Assembly (NCBI GenBank): GCA_028571885.1 | Contig: JAPVVU010000168.1 | Coordinates: forward strand, 1-6,902 | Direction: 5' to 3' | DNA: 6,902 bases | Source of the DNA: Gammaproteobacteria bacterium | Lineage (GTDB): Bacteria; Pseudomonadota; Gammaproteobacteria; GRL18 | Part shown: positions 1 through 5,640 of the stretch, in pieces | Numbering within the stretch: position 1 is the first letter of the stretch | How the letters are laid out: each line of letters opens with the position of its first letter | Translations under genes and position numbers: made by a program | The notes under the pieces: model-generated | Told to the model about the DNA's origin: nothing | Database searches by the model: none | The model's input: only the letters and a program-made list of their open reading frames with translations

Positions 1-31
1 ACTTCCCAACATGCACCTTAAAAAGGATTCC

Positions 32-36
32 AAGGA
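32..36 (+). promoter_or_regulatory. Ribosome binding site of the symporter gene
   Basis: AAGGA lies 8 bases before the ATG at 45, a good Shine-Dalgarno match at normal spacing. The same reading frame stays open leftwards to the window edge, so this site is what decides the start codon. A second AAAAGGA sits about 10 bases further upstream with no start codon at a useful distance. Confidence 0.7.
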
Positions 37-44
37 CTTCTCCT

Positions 45-1442
45 ATGATTGAAACCAGTTTCCTTCTGTCACTGCTTGGTTTTCTGGCCATTGGCCTTGC
101 ATCAGTGGTGAAAAGCCGAAAAAATGCAGAGGATTATCTCGTTGCGGGCAAAGCAATCCCTGCCTGGCTTGCTGGTCTTTCAGCAGTTGCTACTAATAAT
201 AGTGGTTTTATGTTCATTGGAATGATTGGGCTAACCTATGCTACAGGTCTATCGTCTATTTGGCTAATGGTAGGCTGGATATTGGGTGACTTGATGGTCT
301 CCCTGTTAACCCTCAGGCAACTTCATGCTGCATCACGTTCTTCCAAAGTTAACTCTTATGGTGGCTTGCTGGCTCACTGGAATGGTGATGACAATCATAT
401 ACTGCGTCGCCTGATTGGTTTTCTTACCGTTTTTTTCCTGACATTTTATGCTGCTGCACAATTTAAAGCAGGCAGTAAGGCTACAACGGTATTGCTAAAT
501 TGGGAACCTGAGTCGGGAGTTATTATCAGTGCGGTTATTGTCTTACTCTATAGTGCTGTAGGAGGCTTGCGAGCTTCAATATGGACTGATGCGGCACAGT
601 CACTGGTCATGCTTTTTGGTATGGTAATATTGATTTTTGGTGGGCTTGAACTGGCTGGTGGCTGGGGCTCTGCTATGGAGAAGATGTCAGCAGTATCAGG
701 AAACTATCTTGGATGGTTTCCTGATACTGATATGCTCGGCATCGCTTTATTTATTCTTGGGTGGCTCTTCGGAGGTATTGCTGTCATTGGCCAGCCCCAT
801 ATCGTGATTAGGTTTATCAGCCTGGATAATGAGTTGCATATTAACCGTATGCGTTTCTATTACTATAGTTGGTTTACCTTGTTTTACGGTGCCACAATTT
901 TTGTTGGACTGTTAAGTCGAATTGCTTTTCCAGAATCCGACTTTGATGCTGAATTAGCTCTGCCTTCCTTGGCACAACTGGTACTGCCTGAAATATTAGT
1001 AGGACTGGTTCTGGCTGCACTGTTTGCTGCGACACTATCAACCGCCGACTCATTAATCTTGTCATGTTCTGCAGCTGTTACTCGAGATTTTGTACAGCAT
1101 CCAGGTAAAATGCACAAACTTTGGGTAGCAAAATTGACCACAGCAATGGTGCTTATTATTGCTGTATTTATCGCTATTACTGGGACAGAGTCAGTCTTTG
1201 CATTGGTACTTGATGCCTGGGGGCTGTTGGGTTCTGCCTTTGCTCCAATTGTGCTATTACATGCTCTAGGAAAACGTATCTCTCAGCCATTAGCAATTGC
1301 GATGGTTGTATCGGGTATCACAGTGTTTTTACTATGGCAGCAATTTGGTCTCGGTGGTACTATCTACAGTGTTGCTCCTGGTATCGTGTCAGGTGTACTT
1401 GTTTTTTTAATTGGTAATCTACTATTAAAAAAGAAAATATAG
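45..1442 (+). CDS. Sodium:solute symporter family protein, PutP (sodium/proline symporter)-like
   Basis: This is an inner-membrane secondary transporter that probably uses the sodium gradient to import a small solute, proline or a related compound by homology. The 465-residue protein is almost entirely hydrophobic segments, as expected for the 12-13 helix SSS fold; E. coli PutP has about 500 residues and a longer tail. From memory of E. coli PutP, matching stretches include SAVATNNSGF (46-55), GGLRASIWTDAAQS (173-186, PutP IGGF..SWTD..Q), GQPHIVIRF (249-257), LSTADSLILSCSAAVTRD (331-348, PutP MSTLSCQLLVCSSAITED) and DAWGLLGSAFAP (390-401). Ser332-Thr333 correspond to PutP Ser340-Thr341 of the Na2 sodium site. 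Tyr135 and Trp240 match PutP Tyr140 and Trp244. However, PutP Asp55 is replaced by Asn51 and PutP Arg40 by Lys36, so the ligand and ion dependence are uncertain. The gene converges on the SGNH hydrolase gene across a 267-base gap. The family is secure; the substrate is inferred only. Confidence 0.9.
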   Translation: MIETSFLLSLLGFLAIGLASVVKSRKNAEDYLVAGKAIPAWLAGLSAVATNNSGFMFIGMIGLTYATGLSSIWLMVGWILGDLMVSLLTLRQLHAASRSSKVNSYGGLLAHWNGDDNHILRRLIGFLTVFFLTFYAAAQFKAGSKATTVLLNWEPESGVIISAVIVLLYSAVGGLRASIWTDAAQSLVMLFGMVILIFGGLELAGGWGSAMEKMSAVSGNYLGWFPDTDMLGIALFILGWLFGGIAVIGQPHIVIRFISLDNELHINRMRFYYYSWFTLFYGATIFVGLLSRIAFPESDFDAELALPSLAQLVLPEILVGLVLAALFAATLSTADSLILSCSAAVTRDFVQHPGKMHKLWVAKLTTAMVLIIAVFIAITGTESVFALVLDAWGLLGSAFAPIVLLHALGKRISQPLAIAMVVSGITVFLLWQQFGLGGTIYSVAPGIVSGVLVFLIGNLLLKKKI

Positions 1443-1578
1443 TAAAGGTTTATGTTAATAACAAATTAGAAATGTAATGGTAAGCCCGACTGATAAGTTG
1501 AGAATGATTGATAACTTAGTTTTGACGTTTAACAGTTTTTTATTTTAAGATAAAGTGTTGCGTTGAACGGTTGAACCC

Positions 1579-1621
1579 ACAGTATAAAGTGAGCATTTAT
1601 CTCAGTTATAGGTATGACTGT
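1579..1621. other. Imperfect inverted repeat in the convergent intergenic gap
   Basis: This is the most structured part of the 267-base gap between the symporter and the SGNH hydrolase. The arms are TATAA (1583-1587) with TTATA (1606-1610) and TGAG (1590-1593) with CTCA (1601-1604), around a 7-base loop. ACAGT (1579-1583) and ACTGT (1617-1621) form an alternative outer pair. Neither side has a T-run, so it does not look like an intrinsic terminator. Just upstream is a short tandem duplication, GTTGAAC twice at 1562-1576. The function is unknown, and pairing this short and AT-rich could be chance. No open reading frame of note lies in the gap. Confidence 0.25.
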
Positions 1622-1642
1622 AATGTGTTTAAATCGATTGTG

Positions 1643-1679
1643 AAAAATTTAAAGTGATACGGGAATTTACCTCGTTATC
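1643..1679 (-). terminator. Possible weak intrinsic terminator of the FKBP-SGNH operon
   Basis: On the minus strand, about 30 bases after the SGNH hydrolase stop codon, GATA-A-CG-A-GG (1679-1670) can pair with CCCGTATC (1663-1656). This gives 8 base pairs with two bulged A residues around a TAAATT loop. It is followed by AC, TTT, AAA, TTTTT (down to 1643). Position and orientation suit a terminator for the minus-strand operon, but the stem is bulged and the T-tract is interrupted, so the call is tentative. Confidence 0.33.
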
Positions 1680-1709
1680 TAGCTGAGGATTGTGGATGAT
1701 CAGGTGCAT

Positions 1710-2339
1710 CTAAGAGGTTAAGATTGAAAGGCTTTGTTTTATTTTCTGGTAAAGTAATTTGTGTCCTTTTGAATTGGGGTGTACCCCGTCGCTGGAAAGA
1801 TAGTCTTCTTTATTGTTTTCTACAAAGCAAGCATATAAATCCAGGTATTCACAGTTCATTTCATGTGACAGCTTTTTAATGGCGAAGTTATATACTTGAA
1901 TATCCTGATCAAATCTTAACTTTCCATGTTGATTAACCTTTCCTTCAATGGTATCTGCTATCGGCAGCAGATTAAGCAATAGAATATCAGCCTTGAATTT
2001 TTTTGCCGATTCAATACAGCGCTTCAGGTTCCTGATATAATATGCTTCAGGAACAATATTTTTATCTTTATGCATAACAATATCATTAGCACCATAAGCA
2101 AACACAACGATCAGACGTTGGCCTTTGATGCTACGCGCCCTGAGTTCTATATCAAAGCGCTTAGCCAGGCCATCAGTCGTCTCACCTGCGACACCAAGAT
2201 TATATAAGGTGATTTTTTGAGTTTGACTATCGACAAATTGTGCAAAATATTGTTTCTTCAAACGATCGGCCCAACCTCCCTGTTCAATATCTTTTTCTCC
2301 AAGGGTGATACTATCACCAAAACATAAAATTTTTAACAT
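1710..2339 (-). CDS. SGNH/GDSL-family hydrolase (lipase/esterase/acylhydrolase-like), cytoplasmic
   Basis: This is a serine esterase of the SGNH hydrolase superfamily, whose members cleave acyl or acetyl esters and thioesters; the substrate cannot be told here. All four signature blocks are visible in 209 residues. Block I is CFGDSIT with nucleophile Ser10. Block II is NLGVAGETT with oxyanion Gly52. Block III is YGANDI with oxyanion Asn85. Block V is SSDGVHPNSKGH with catalytic Asp184 and His187. The length fits a single compact SGNH domain of the TesA/arylesterase type (about 180-210). Unlike TesA there is no signal peptide: the GDS motif begins 8 residues from the start, so the enzyme should stay in the cytoplasm. 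The ATG lies 3 bases after the FKBP stop codon, with only a weak GAG about 8 bases upstream, which suggests translational coupling to that gene. The family call is firm; the specific activity is unknown. Confidence 0.9.
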   Translation of the reverse strand: MLKILCFGDSITLGEKDIEQGGWADRLKKQYFAQFVDSQTQKITLYNLGVAGETTDGLAKRFDIELRARSIKGQRLIVVFAYGANDIVMHKDKNIVPEAYYIRNLKRCIESAKKFKADILLLNLLPIADTIEGKVNQHGKLRFDQDIQVYNFAIKKLSHEMNCEYLDLYACFVENNKEDYLSSDGVHPNSKGHKLLYQKIKQSLSILTS

Positions 2340-2342
2340 GAC

Positions 2343-2819
2343 TTACTCGTTGATCCCCAGCAGCTCAACATCAAAAATAAGCACCGAACCAGGCTCAATT
2401 TTACCCATAGCTCGATTGCCATAAGCCAAATTTGAAGGAATGAAAAAACGGGTTTTCTCACCAACAACCATTAGCTGAACACCTTCAGTCCATCCAGGAA
2501 TTACCTGATTTAAAGCAAAGCTAATGGGCTGCCCACGATCAACAGAACTATCAAAAACGCTGCCATCGAGCAACGTTCCATGATAATGAACTTTTACTGT
2601 ATCTTTAGCGACAGGACGTTGTGTGCCTTCACTCGGGGTAAGAACCAGATATTGTAATCCAGACTCTGTTTCAACAACGCCTTGCTGACTCTTGTTGTTA
2701 GTCAGATATTCAGCACCAAGGCGTATATTCTCTTCGGCATTTTTATTCCTGGTATTTGAGAGAAAATAGAAATAAGCAACTATTGCAATAATGATTACAG
2801 GGATTATAAATTTATACAT
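2343..2819 (-). CDS. FKBP-type peptidyl-prolyl cis-trans isomerase, membrane-anchored
   Basis: This is a proline isomerase and likely folding helper, probably facing the periplasm. With the start chosen here it has 158 residues. An uncleaved-looking hydrophobic anchor spans about residues 3-20 (FIIPVIIIAIVAYFYFL). A short hinge resembling the Mip/FklB linker follows (NAEENIRLGAEYL, 27-39; VVETESGLQY, 48-57). The catalytic FKBP domain runs from about 52 to 158. Expected pocket residues are present: Tyr79 (VHYHG), Phe89-Asp90 (DGSVFDSS), VIPGW ending in Trp110, Tyr133 (NLAYG) and Phe150. There is no long N-terminal dimerisation domain as in FkpA or Mip. The frame is open up to an ATG at 2864 (15 more residues), but 2819 is preferred: GGAAAG precedes it at 4 bases, the hydrophobic anchor then begins at once, and a promoter -10 box falls inside the longer version. 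It is the first gene of a two-gene operon with the SGNH hydrolase. The natural client is unknown. Confidence 0.9.
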   Translation of the reverse strand: MYKFIIPVIIIAIVAYFYFLSNTRNKNAEENIRLGAEYLTNNKSQQGVVETESGLQYLVLTPSEGTQRPVAKDTVKVHYHGTLLDGSVFDSSVDRGQPISFALNQVIPGWTEGVQLMVVGEKTRFFIPSNLAYGNRAMGKIEPGSVLIFDVELLGINE

Positions 2820-2823
2820 GAAG

Positions 2824-2829
2824 CTTTCC
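2824..2829 (-). promoter_or_regulatory. Ribosome binding site deciding the FKBP start
   Basis: On the minus strand GGAAAG stands 4 bases before the ATG at 2819 (GGA 7 bases before it). The alternative ATG at 2864 has only an A-rich stretch ahead of it and no convincing Shine-Dalgarno sequence. This supports the shorter, 158-residue protein. Confidence 0.6.
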
Positions 2830-2851
2830 AATTTTGAGAAATTTAGGACGT

Positions 2852-2880
2852 ATTTTACTCGCATACCGTTTTTCTTACAA
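2852..2880 (-). promoter_or_regulatory. Sigma70-like promoter for the FKBP-SGNH operon
   Basis: On the minus strand TTGTAA (2880-2875) and TAAAAT (2857-2852) are separated by exactly 17 bases. This would start transcription near 2845 and give a leader of about 26 bases before the ATG at 2819. AT-rich sequence (about 2881-2897) lies upstream of the -35 box and could act as an UP element. The -10 box overlaps the longer candidate reading frame, which argues against the start at 2864. Confidence 0.5.
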
Positions 2881-2923
2881 AATATTTAAAATATCATAAG
2901 AGCTATTGGCCTATATTGGGATT

Positions 2924-2952
2924 TTGCATGTTTTTGTGTGCTAATGTAAAAT
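2924..2952 (+). promoter_or_regulatory. Sigma70-like promoter for corC-lnt
   Basis: TTGCAT (2924-2929) and TAAAAT (2947-2952) are separated by 17 bases, and TG directly precedes the -10 box. Transcription would begin near 2959, about 27 bases before the corC ATG. It is divergent from the FKBP promoter, with the two -35 boxes 43 bases apart. Confidence 0.5.
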
Positions 2953-2985
2953 CAACAATCCTGTAAACATTGGTTTATATCATAA

Positions 2986-3861
2986 ATGAAAGAAGAGCGA
3001 CCCGGCAGGACTTCTGCTTTAAAAAGTAGCAGTCGAAAGCTAATAAAACGGATAGGCCATGCCTTAATTGGTGAAATCAGTGATAAATCCCGTTTGGTAG
3101 AAATTTTGCGTGACGTACAGTCTCGCAACGTTATCAGTAGTGAAACGCTATCCATGATCGAAGGTGTCATGGAAGTAACCGATATGCAGGTGCGGGAAGT
3201 AATGGTGCCGCGTTCGCAGATGACGGTTATTGATAGAGATGCAAGTGCAGACGATATTTTGGCCTGTATTATTGAATCCGCACATTCCCGTTTTCCTGTA
3301 ATTGGTGACAACCGTGATGATGTGGATGGTATTATCCTTGCCAAGGATATGCTCAATTTTTTCGCTAAAGAAGACCGCCATTCCCTTGATTTAAAAGAAT
3401 ATATGCGTCCAGCTGTTTTTATTCCAGAAAGTAAGCGCCTTAATGTCTTACTCAAAGATTTTCGTGCCAATCGAAATCACATGGCGTTGGTTGTGGATGA
3501 ATACGGCGGTGTCTCAGGTCTGGTCACGATTGAAGATGTTCTGGAAGAAATTGTCGGTGAAATTGAAGATGAACATGATGTGGAAGAAGACAGTAATATT
3601 ACTTCCCAGGGTGAAGGTGTTTACACTGTTCAGGCATTGACTGAAATTGATGAGTTTAATGAATTTTTTAAATCTGATTTTAGAAATGACAAGTTTGAGA
3701 CCATTGGCGGCATTATTATGAACGCCTTTGGTTATATGCCTCAAAGAGGTGAAGAAATTGAGCGGGGTAATTTCCGTTTTAAAGTAAGCCGTGCGGATCA
3801 CCGACGCATTCATAGTCTGAGAGTGATCCGGATTGCCGTCACAGGTTCATCCAGAGCATAA
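2986..3861 (+). CDS. corC: CorC (YbeX) CBS-domain protein, magnesium/cobalt efflux-associated
   Basis: This is a soluble cytoplasmic protein of the HlyC/CorC family, traditionally linked to magnesium and cobalt efflux together with CorA; E. coli YbeX has also been tied to ribosome/RNA homeostasis. Its 291 residues match E. coli CorC (292) along the whole length. A basic N-terminal tail leads into MIEGVMEVTDMQVREVMVPRS (57-77). CBS domain 1 is at about 70-128 (IIESAHSRFPVIG, IILAKDML). CBS domain 2 is at about 138-196 (PESKRLNVLLKDFR, VVDEYGGVSGLVTIEDVLEEIVGEIEDE). The C-terminal CorC_HlyC domain is at about 208-285 (ETIGGIIMNAFGYMPQRGE). There is no DUF21 membrane region, which separates it from the CorB/YfjD type. 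The ATG has no clear Shine-Dalgarno sequence (GGTTTATATCATAA), so initiation may be inefficient. It is followed 25 bases later by lnt, as in E. coli, but ybeY and ybeZ are not upstream. Confidence 0.95.
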   Translation: MKEERPGRTSALKSSSRKLIKRIGHALIGEISDKSRLVEILRDVQSRNVISSETLSMIEGVMEVTDMQVREVMVPRSQMTVIDRDASADDILACIIESAHSRFPVIGDNRDDVDGIILAKDMLNFFAKEDRHSLDLKEYMRPAVFIPESKRLNVLLKDFRANRNHMALVVDEYGGVSGLVTIEDVLEEIVGEIEDEHDVEEDSNITSQGEGVYTVQALTEIDEFNEFFKSDFRNDKFETIGGIIMNAFGYMPQRGEEIERGNFRFKVSRADHRRIHSLRVIRIAVTGSSRA

Positions 3862-3886
3862 CTCGACGAGCTGTATAAGGAACTAA

Positions 3887-5572
3887 ATGCCTCAACTCAT
3901 CTCAAATTCTGAGCGTTATTATGCCCGCCGAGCCAGTCTGGTTGAGTTTTTGCCCGAGGGCTTGCTCCAATGGCTGACAACAGGGCTGTCTTCATGGTGC
4001 TGTGCTCTTTTTTTCGGCGCATTAATTCCCTTGTCTTTTGCACCCTTCAATACATATTCCAGCGTGTTTTCCTATCTGATTTTTTTTCCACTGAGCCTTT
4101 TTATATACCAGATACTCCAGGCTCACACCGCCAGAGAAGCTTTTTATAAAGGCTGGTTATTTGGTATTGGACTGTTTAGTGTTGGTGTTTCCTGGCTGTA
4201 TGTTGCTATTCATGATTTTGGCATGGCTCACTGGTCGTTGGCGGGTCTTTTTACGGGCTTGTTTATAATATTCCTGGCCGTTTTTTATGCGCTATTTGGC
4301 TGGAGCCTTTTTAGAATAAGAGACAAACTTGAAAAAGAGCAGCAATCCCCTAAACACTCGCCTAAACAGTCACCTAAACACAGCACTTCTCAAAAAACAT
4401 TGATTTTGTTTTATCTGCCCATACTCTGGATTTTTCTTGAGTGGCTGCGCAGCTGGTTTTTAACGGGTTTCCCCTGGTTGCTTTTTGGCTACCCACTGAT
4501 TGAGACGAGTCTTGCTGGTTACGCACCTGTTGTTGGAATTTACGGCCTGTCATTTCTGGTGGTATTTTTATCAGCATTGCTGAGCGCTCGCATAAATCCC
4601 TTTTTCAGCCTGATGGCAATTACTGTGCTTTTTATCGGTGGTCTGCTTCTGGGTAAAATCCAATGGAGTGAGCCTCAGGGGGAGGCTTTGTCTGTTGCGC
4701 TGATTCAGGGCAATGTCAATCAGTCGATTAAATGGGATCGTTGGCAATTAGAAAAAACCAAACAACTTTATATTAAATTGAGTCAGAATCAATGGCAGGA
4801 TAAGGATCTGATTGTTTGGCCGGAAAATGCAATTCCAGCGTTTTACCACACCCTGGAAAACACCTTTTATCATAACCTGGTATTGCAGGCGAAAAAAACA
4901 CAAACTGAATTAATCACTGGTCTACCCATGTTTGATGATAAAACAGATAAATATTACAGTGCCATGATCAACCTGGGAGGGCAGCAAGGTTATTATTATA
5001 AAAGCCATCTTGTTCCATTTGGTGAGTATGTCCCTCTGGCTTCCCTGATTCGGGGCTTAATTAAATTTTTTAATATTCCTATGTCTGGTTTTAGTGCCGG
5101 AGAATCTGATCAGTCTCCGCTTGTTATTAAAGGGCATAAAGTGGTGGTGACTCTTTGTTATGAAGATGTTTTTCCTCAGGATATGATAAGTCAGATCCCG
5201 CAGTCTCAATTTATGATCAATTTATCTAATAATGGCTGGTATGGTGATTCTTTTGCGCCTCATCAACATCTGGAAATGTCTCGTATGCGGGCGCTTGAAA
5301 CCAGTCGTGAGTTGATCCGCAGTACGACCAGCGGTATCTCCGCATTGATTGATTCAAAAGGTAAACCGATGGTTAAGGGACCTCAATTCAAGCAGGCTGT
5401 AGTGACTGGCAATATACAACCACGTACAGGGATAACACCGTATGTATATTGGGGCAATTATCCAATAATTTCACTTTTTATTATTGCTTTGTTATTGTTC
5501 TGGAAGCAGTCCAGGCAACACTTTCTGACGTCACTTATCCTCACTCGGGGCACTCCAGGTCAAAAAAAATAG
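3887..5572 (+). CDS. lnt: Apolipoprotein N-acyltransferase
   Basis: This inner-membrane enzyme carries out the last step of lipoprotein maturation, moving an acyl chain from a phospholipid to the alpha-amino group of the diacylglyceryl-cysteine of apolipoproteins. Its 561 residues begin with membrane helices (about 35-255, including WLYVAIHDFG and LTGFPWLLFGYPL). A periplasmic nitrilase-like domain follows (about 265-510), then a last membrane helix (about 524-539) and a basic tail. The expected catalytic triad is present: Glu313 (VWPENAIP), Lys372 (YKSHLVPFGEYVP) and Cys424 (TLCYED), matching E. coli Glu267, Lys335 and Cys387. SNNGWYGDSFAPHQH and RMRALETSRELIRST are family motifs. It is about 50 residues longer than E. 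coli Lnt (512). The extra length lies partly in the N-terminal tail of about 22 residues and partly in a Ser-Pro-Lys repeat in the loop after helix 4. AAGGAA lies 4 bases before the ATG. It forms a unit with corC. The call is certain by sequence. Confidence 0.97.
   Translation: MPQLISNSERYYARRASLVEFLPEGLLQWLTTGLSSWCCALFFGALIPLSFAPFNTYSSVFSYLIFFPLSLFIYQILQAHTAREAFYKGWLFGIGLFSVGVSWLYVAIHDFGMAHWSLAGLFTGLFIIFLAVFYALFGWSLFRIRDKLEKEQQSPKHSPKQSPKHSTSQKTLILFYLPILWIFLEWLRSWFLTGFPWLLFGYPLIETSLAGYAPVVGIYGLSFLVVFLSALLSARINPFFSLMAITVLFIGGLLLGKIQWSEPQGEALSVALIQGNVNQSIKWDRWQLEKTKQLYIKLSQNQWQDKDLIVWPENAIPAFYHTLENTFYHNLVLQAKKTQTELITGLPMFDDKTDKYYSAMINLGGQQGYYYKSHLVPFGEYVPLASLIRGLIKFFNIPMSGFSAGESDQSPLVIKGHKVVVTLCYEDVFPQDMISQIPQSQFMINLSNNGWYGDSFAPHQHLEMSRMRALETSRELIRSTTSGISALIDSKGKPMVKGPQFKQAVVTGNIQPRTGITPYVYWGNYPIISLFIIALLLFWKQSRQHFLTSLILTRGTPGQKK
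4346..4381 (+). repeat. Three tandem 12-base units within lnt (Ser-Pro-Lys-His/Gln repeat)
   Basis: Three consecutive 12-base units start at 4346, 4358 and 4370, all sharing the core CCTAAACA. They are exactly in frame and encode SPKH-SPKQ-SPKH at residues 154-165 of Lnt. The region lies between helices 4 and 5, where the standard Lnt topology (N-terminus inside) puts a cytoplasmic loop. Its basic charge fits the positive-inside rule. A unit length divisible by three means copy number could change without breaking the frame. The units differ at one to three positions, so the array is not freshly made. Confidence 0.85.
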
Positions 5573-5640
5573 AAACAGAAAGAACAACTGTAATTATTGT
5601 TGTATATAACTGACCCCTATGATTTTGAGATGAGACCATA

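Noticed and set aside
1..52. Possible 3' end of an upstream gene: frame 2 reads LPNMHLKKDSKDFSYD then stops at 50-52, overlapping the symporter ATG by 8 bases; frame 1 stops at 19-21.
   Set aside because: Only about 16 codons are visible and nothing shows they are coding, so no feature is called, although an overlapping upstream gene is possible.
874..1141. Two overlapping minus-strand reading frames inside the symporter gene.
   Set aside because: They lie within a strongly conserved transporter region, lack family features, and overlap each other; shadows.
1494..1523. Hairpin TAAGTT/AACTTA followed by TTTT after the symporter gene, as a terminator.
   Set aside because: The stem has 6 pairs with one GC pair and a 13-base loop, and the T-run is only four; too weak to call.
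2820..2864. N-terminal extension of the FKBP protein by 15 residues from the ATG at 2864.
   Set aside because: It has no ribosome binding site, contains the -10 box of the likely promoter, and would put a charged stretch ahead of an anchor that already begins well at 2819.
2952..3470. Long minus-strand reading frame (172 codons) opposite corC.
   Set aside because: It lies wholly against a well-conserved gene, has biased Ser/Arg/Ile composition, and resembles no known protein; it is a shadow of corC.
5562..5569. Run of eight A residues at the very end of lnt, as a frameshift or slippage site.
   Set aside because: It falls in the last two codons before the stop, so slippage would change only the extreme tail; nothing suggests programmed frameshifting.
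5584..5603. ACAAC/GTTGT inverted repeat between lnt and the exported-protein gene, as a terminator.
   Set aside because: The stem is five pairs around a 10-base loop with no T-run after it.
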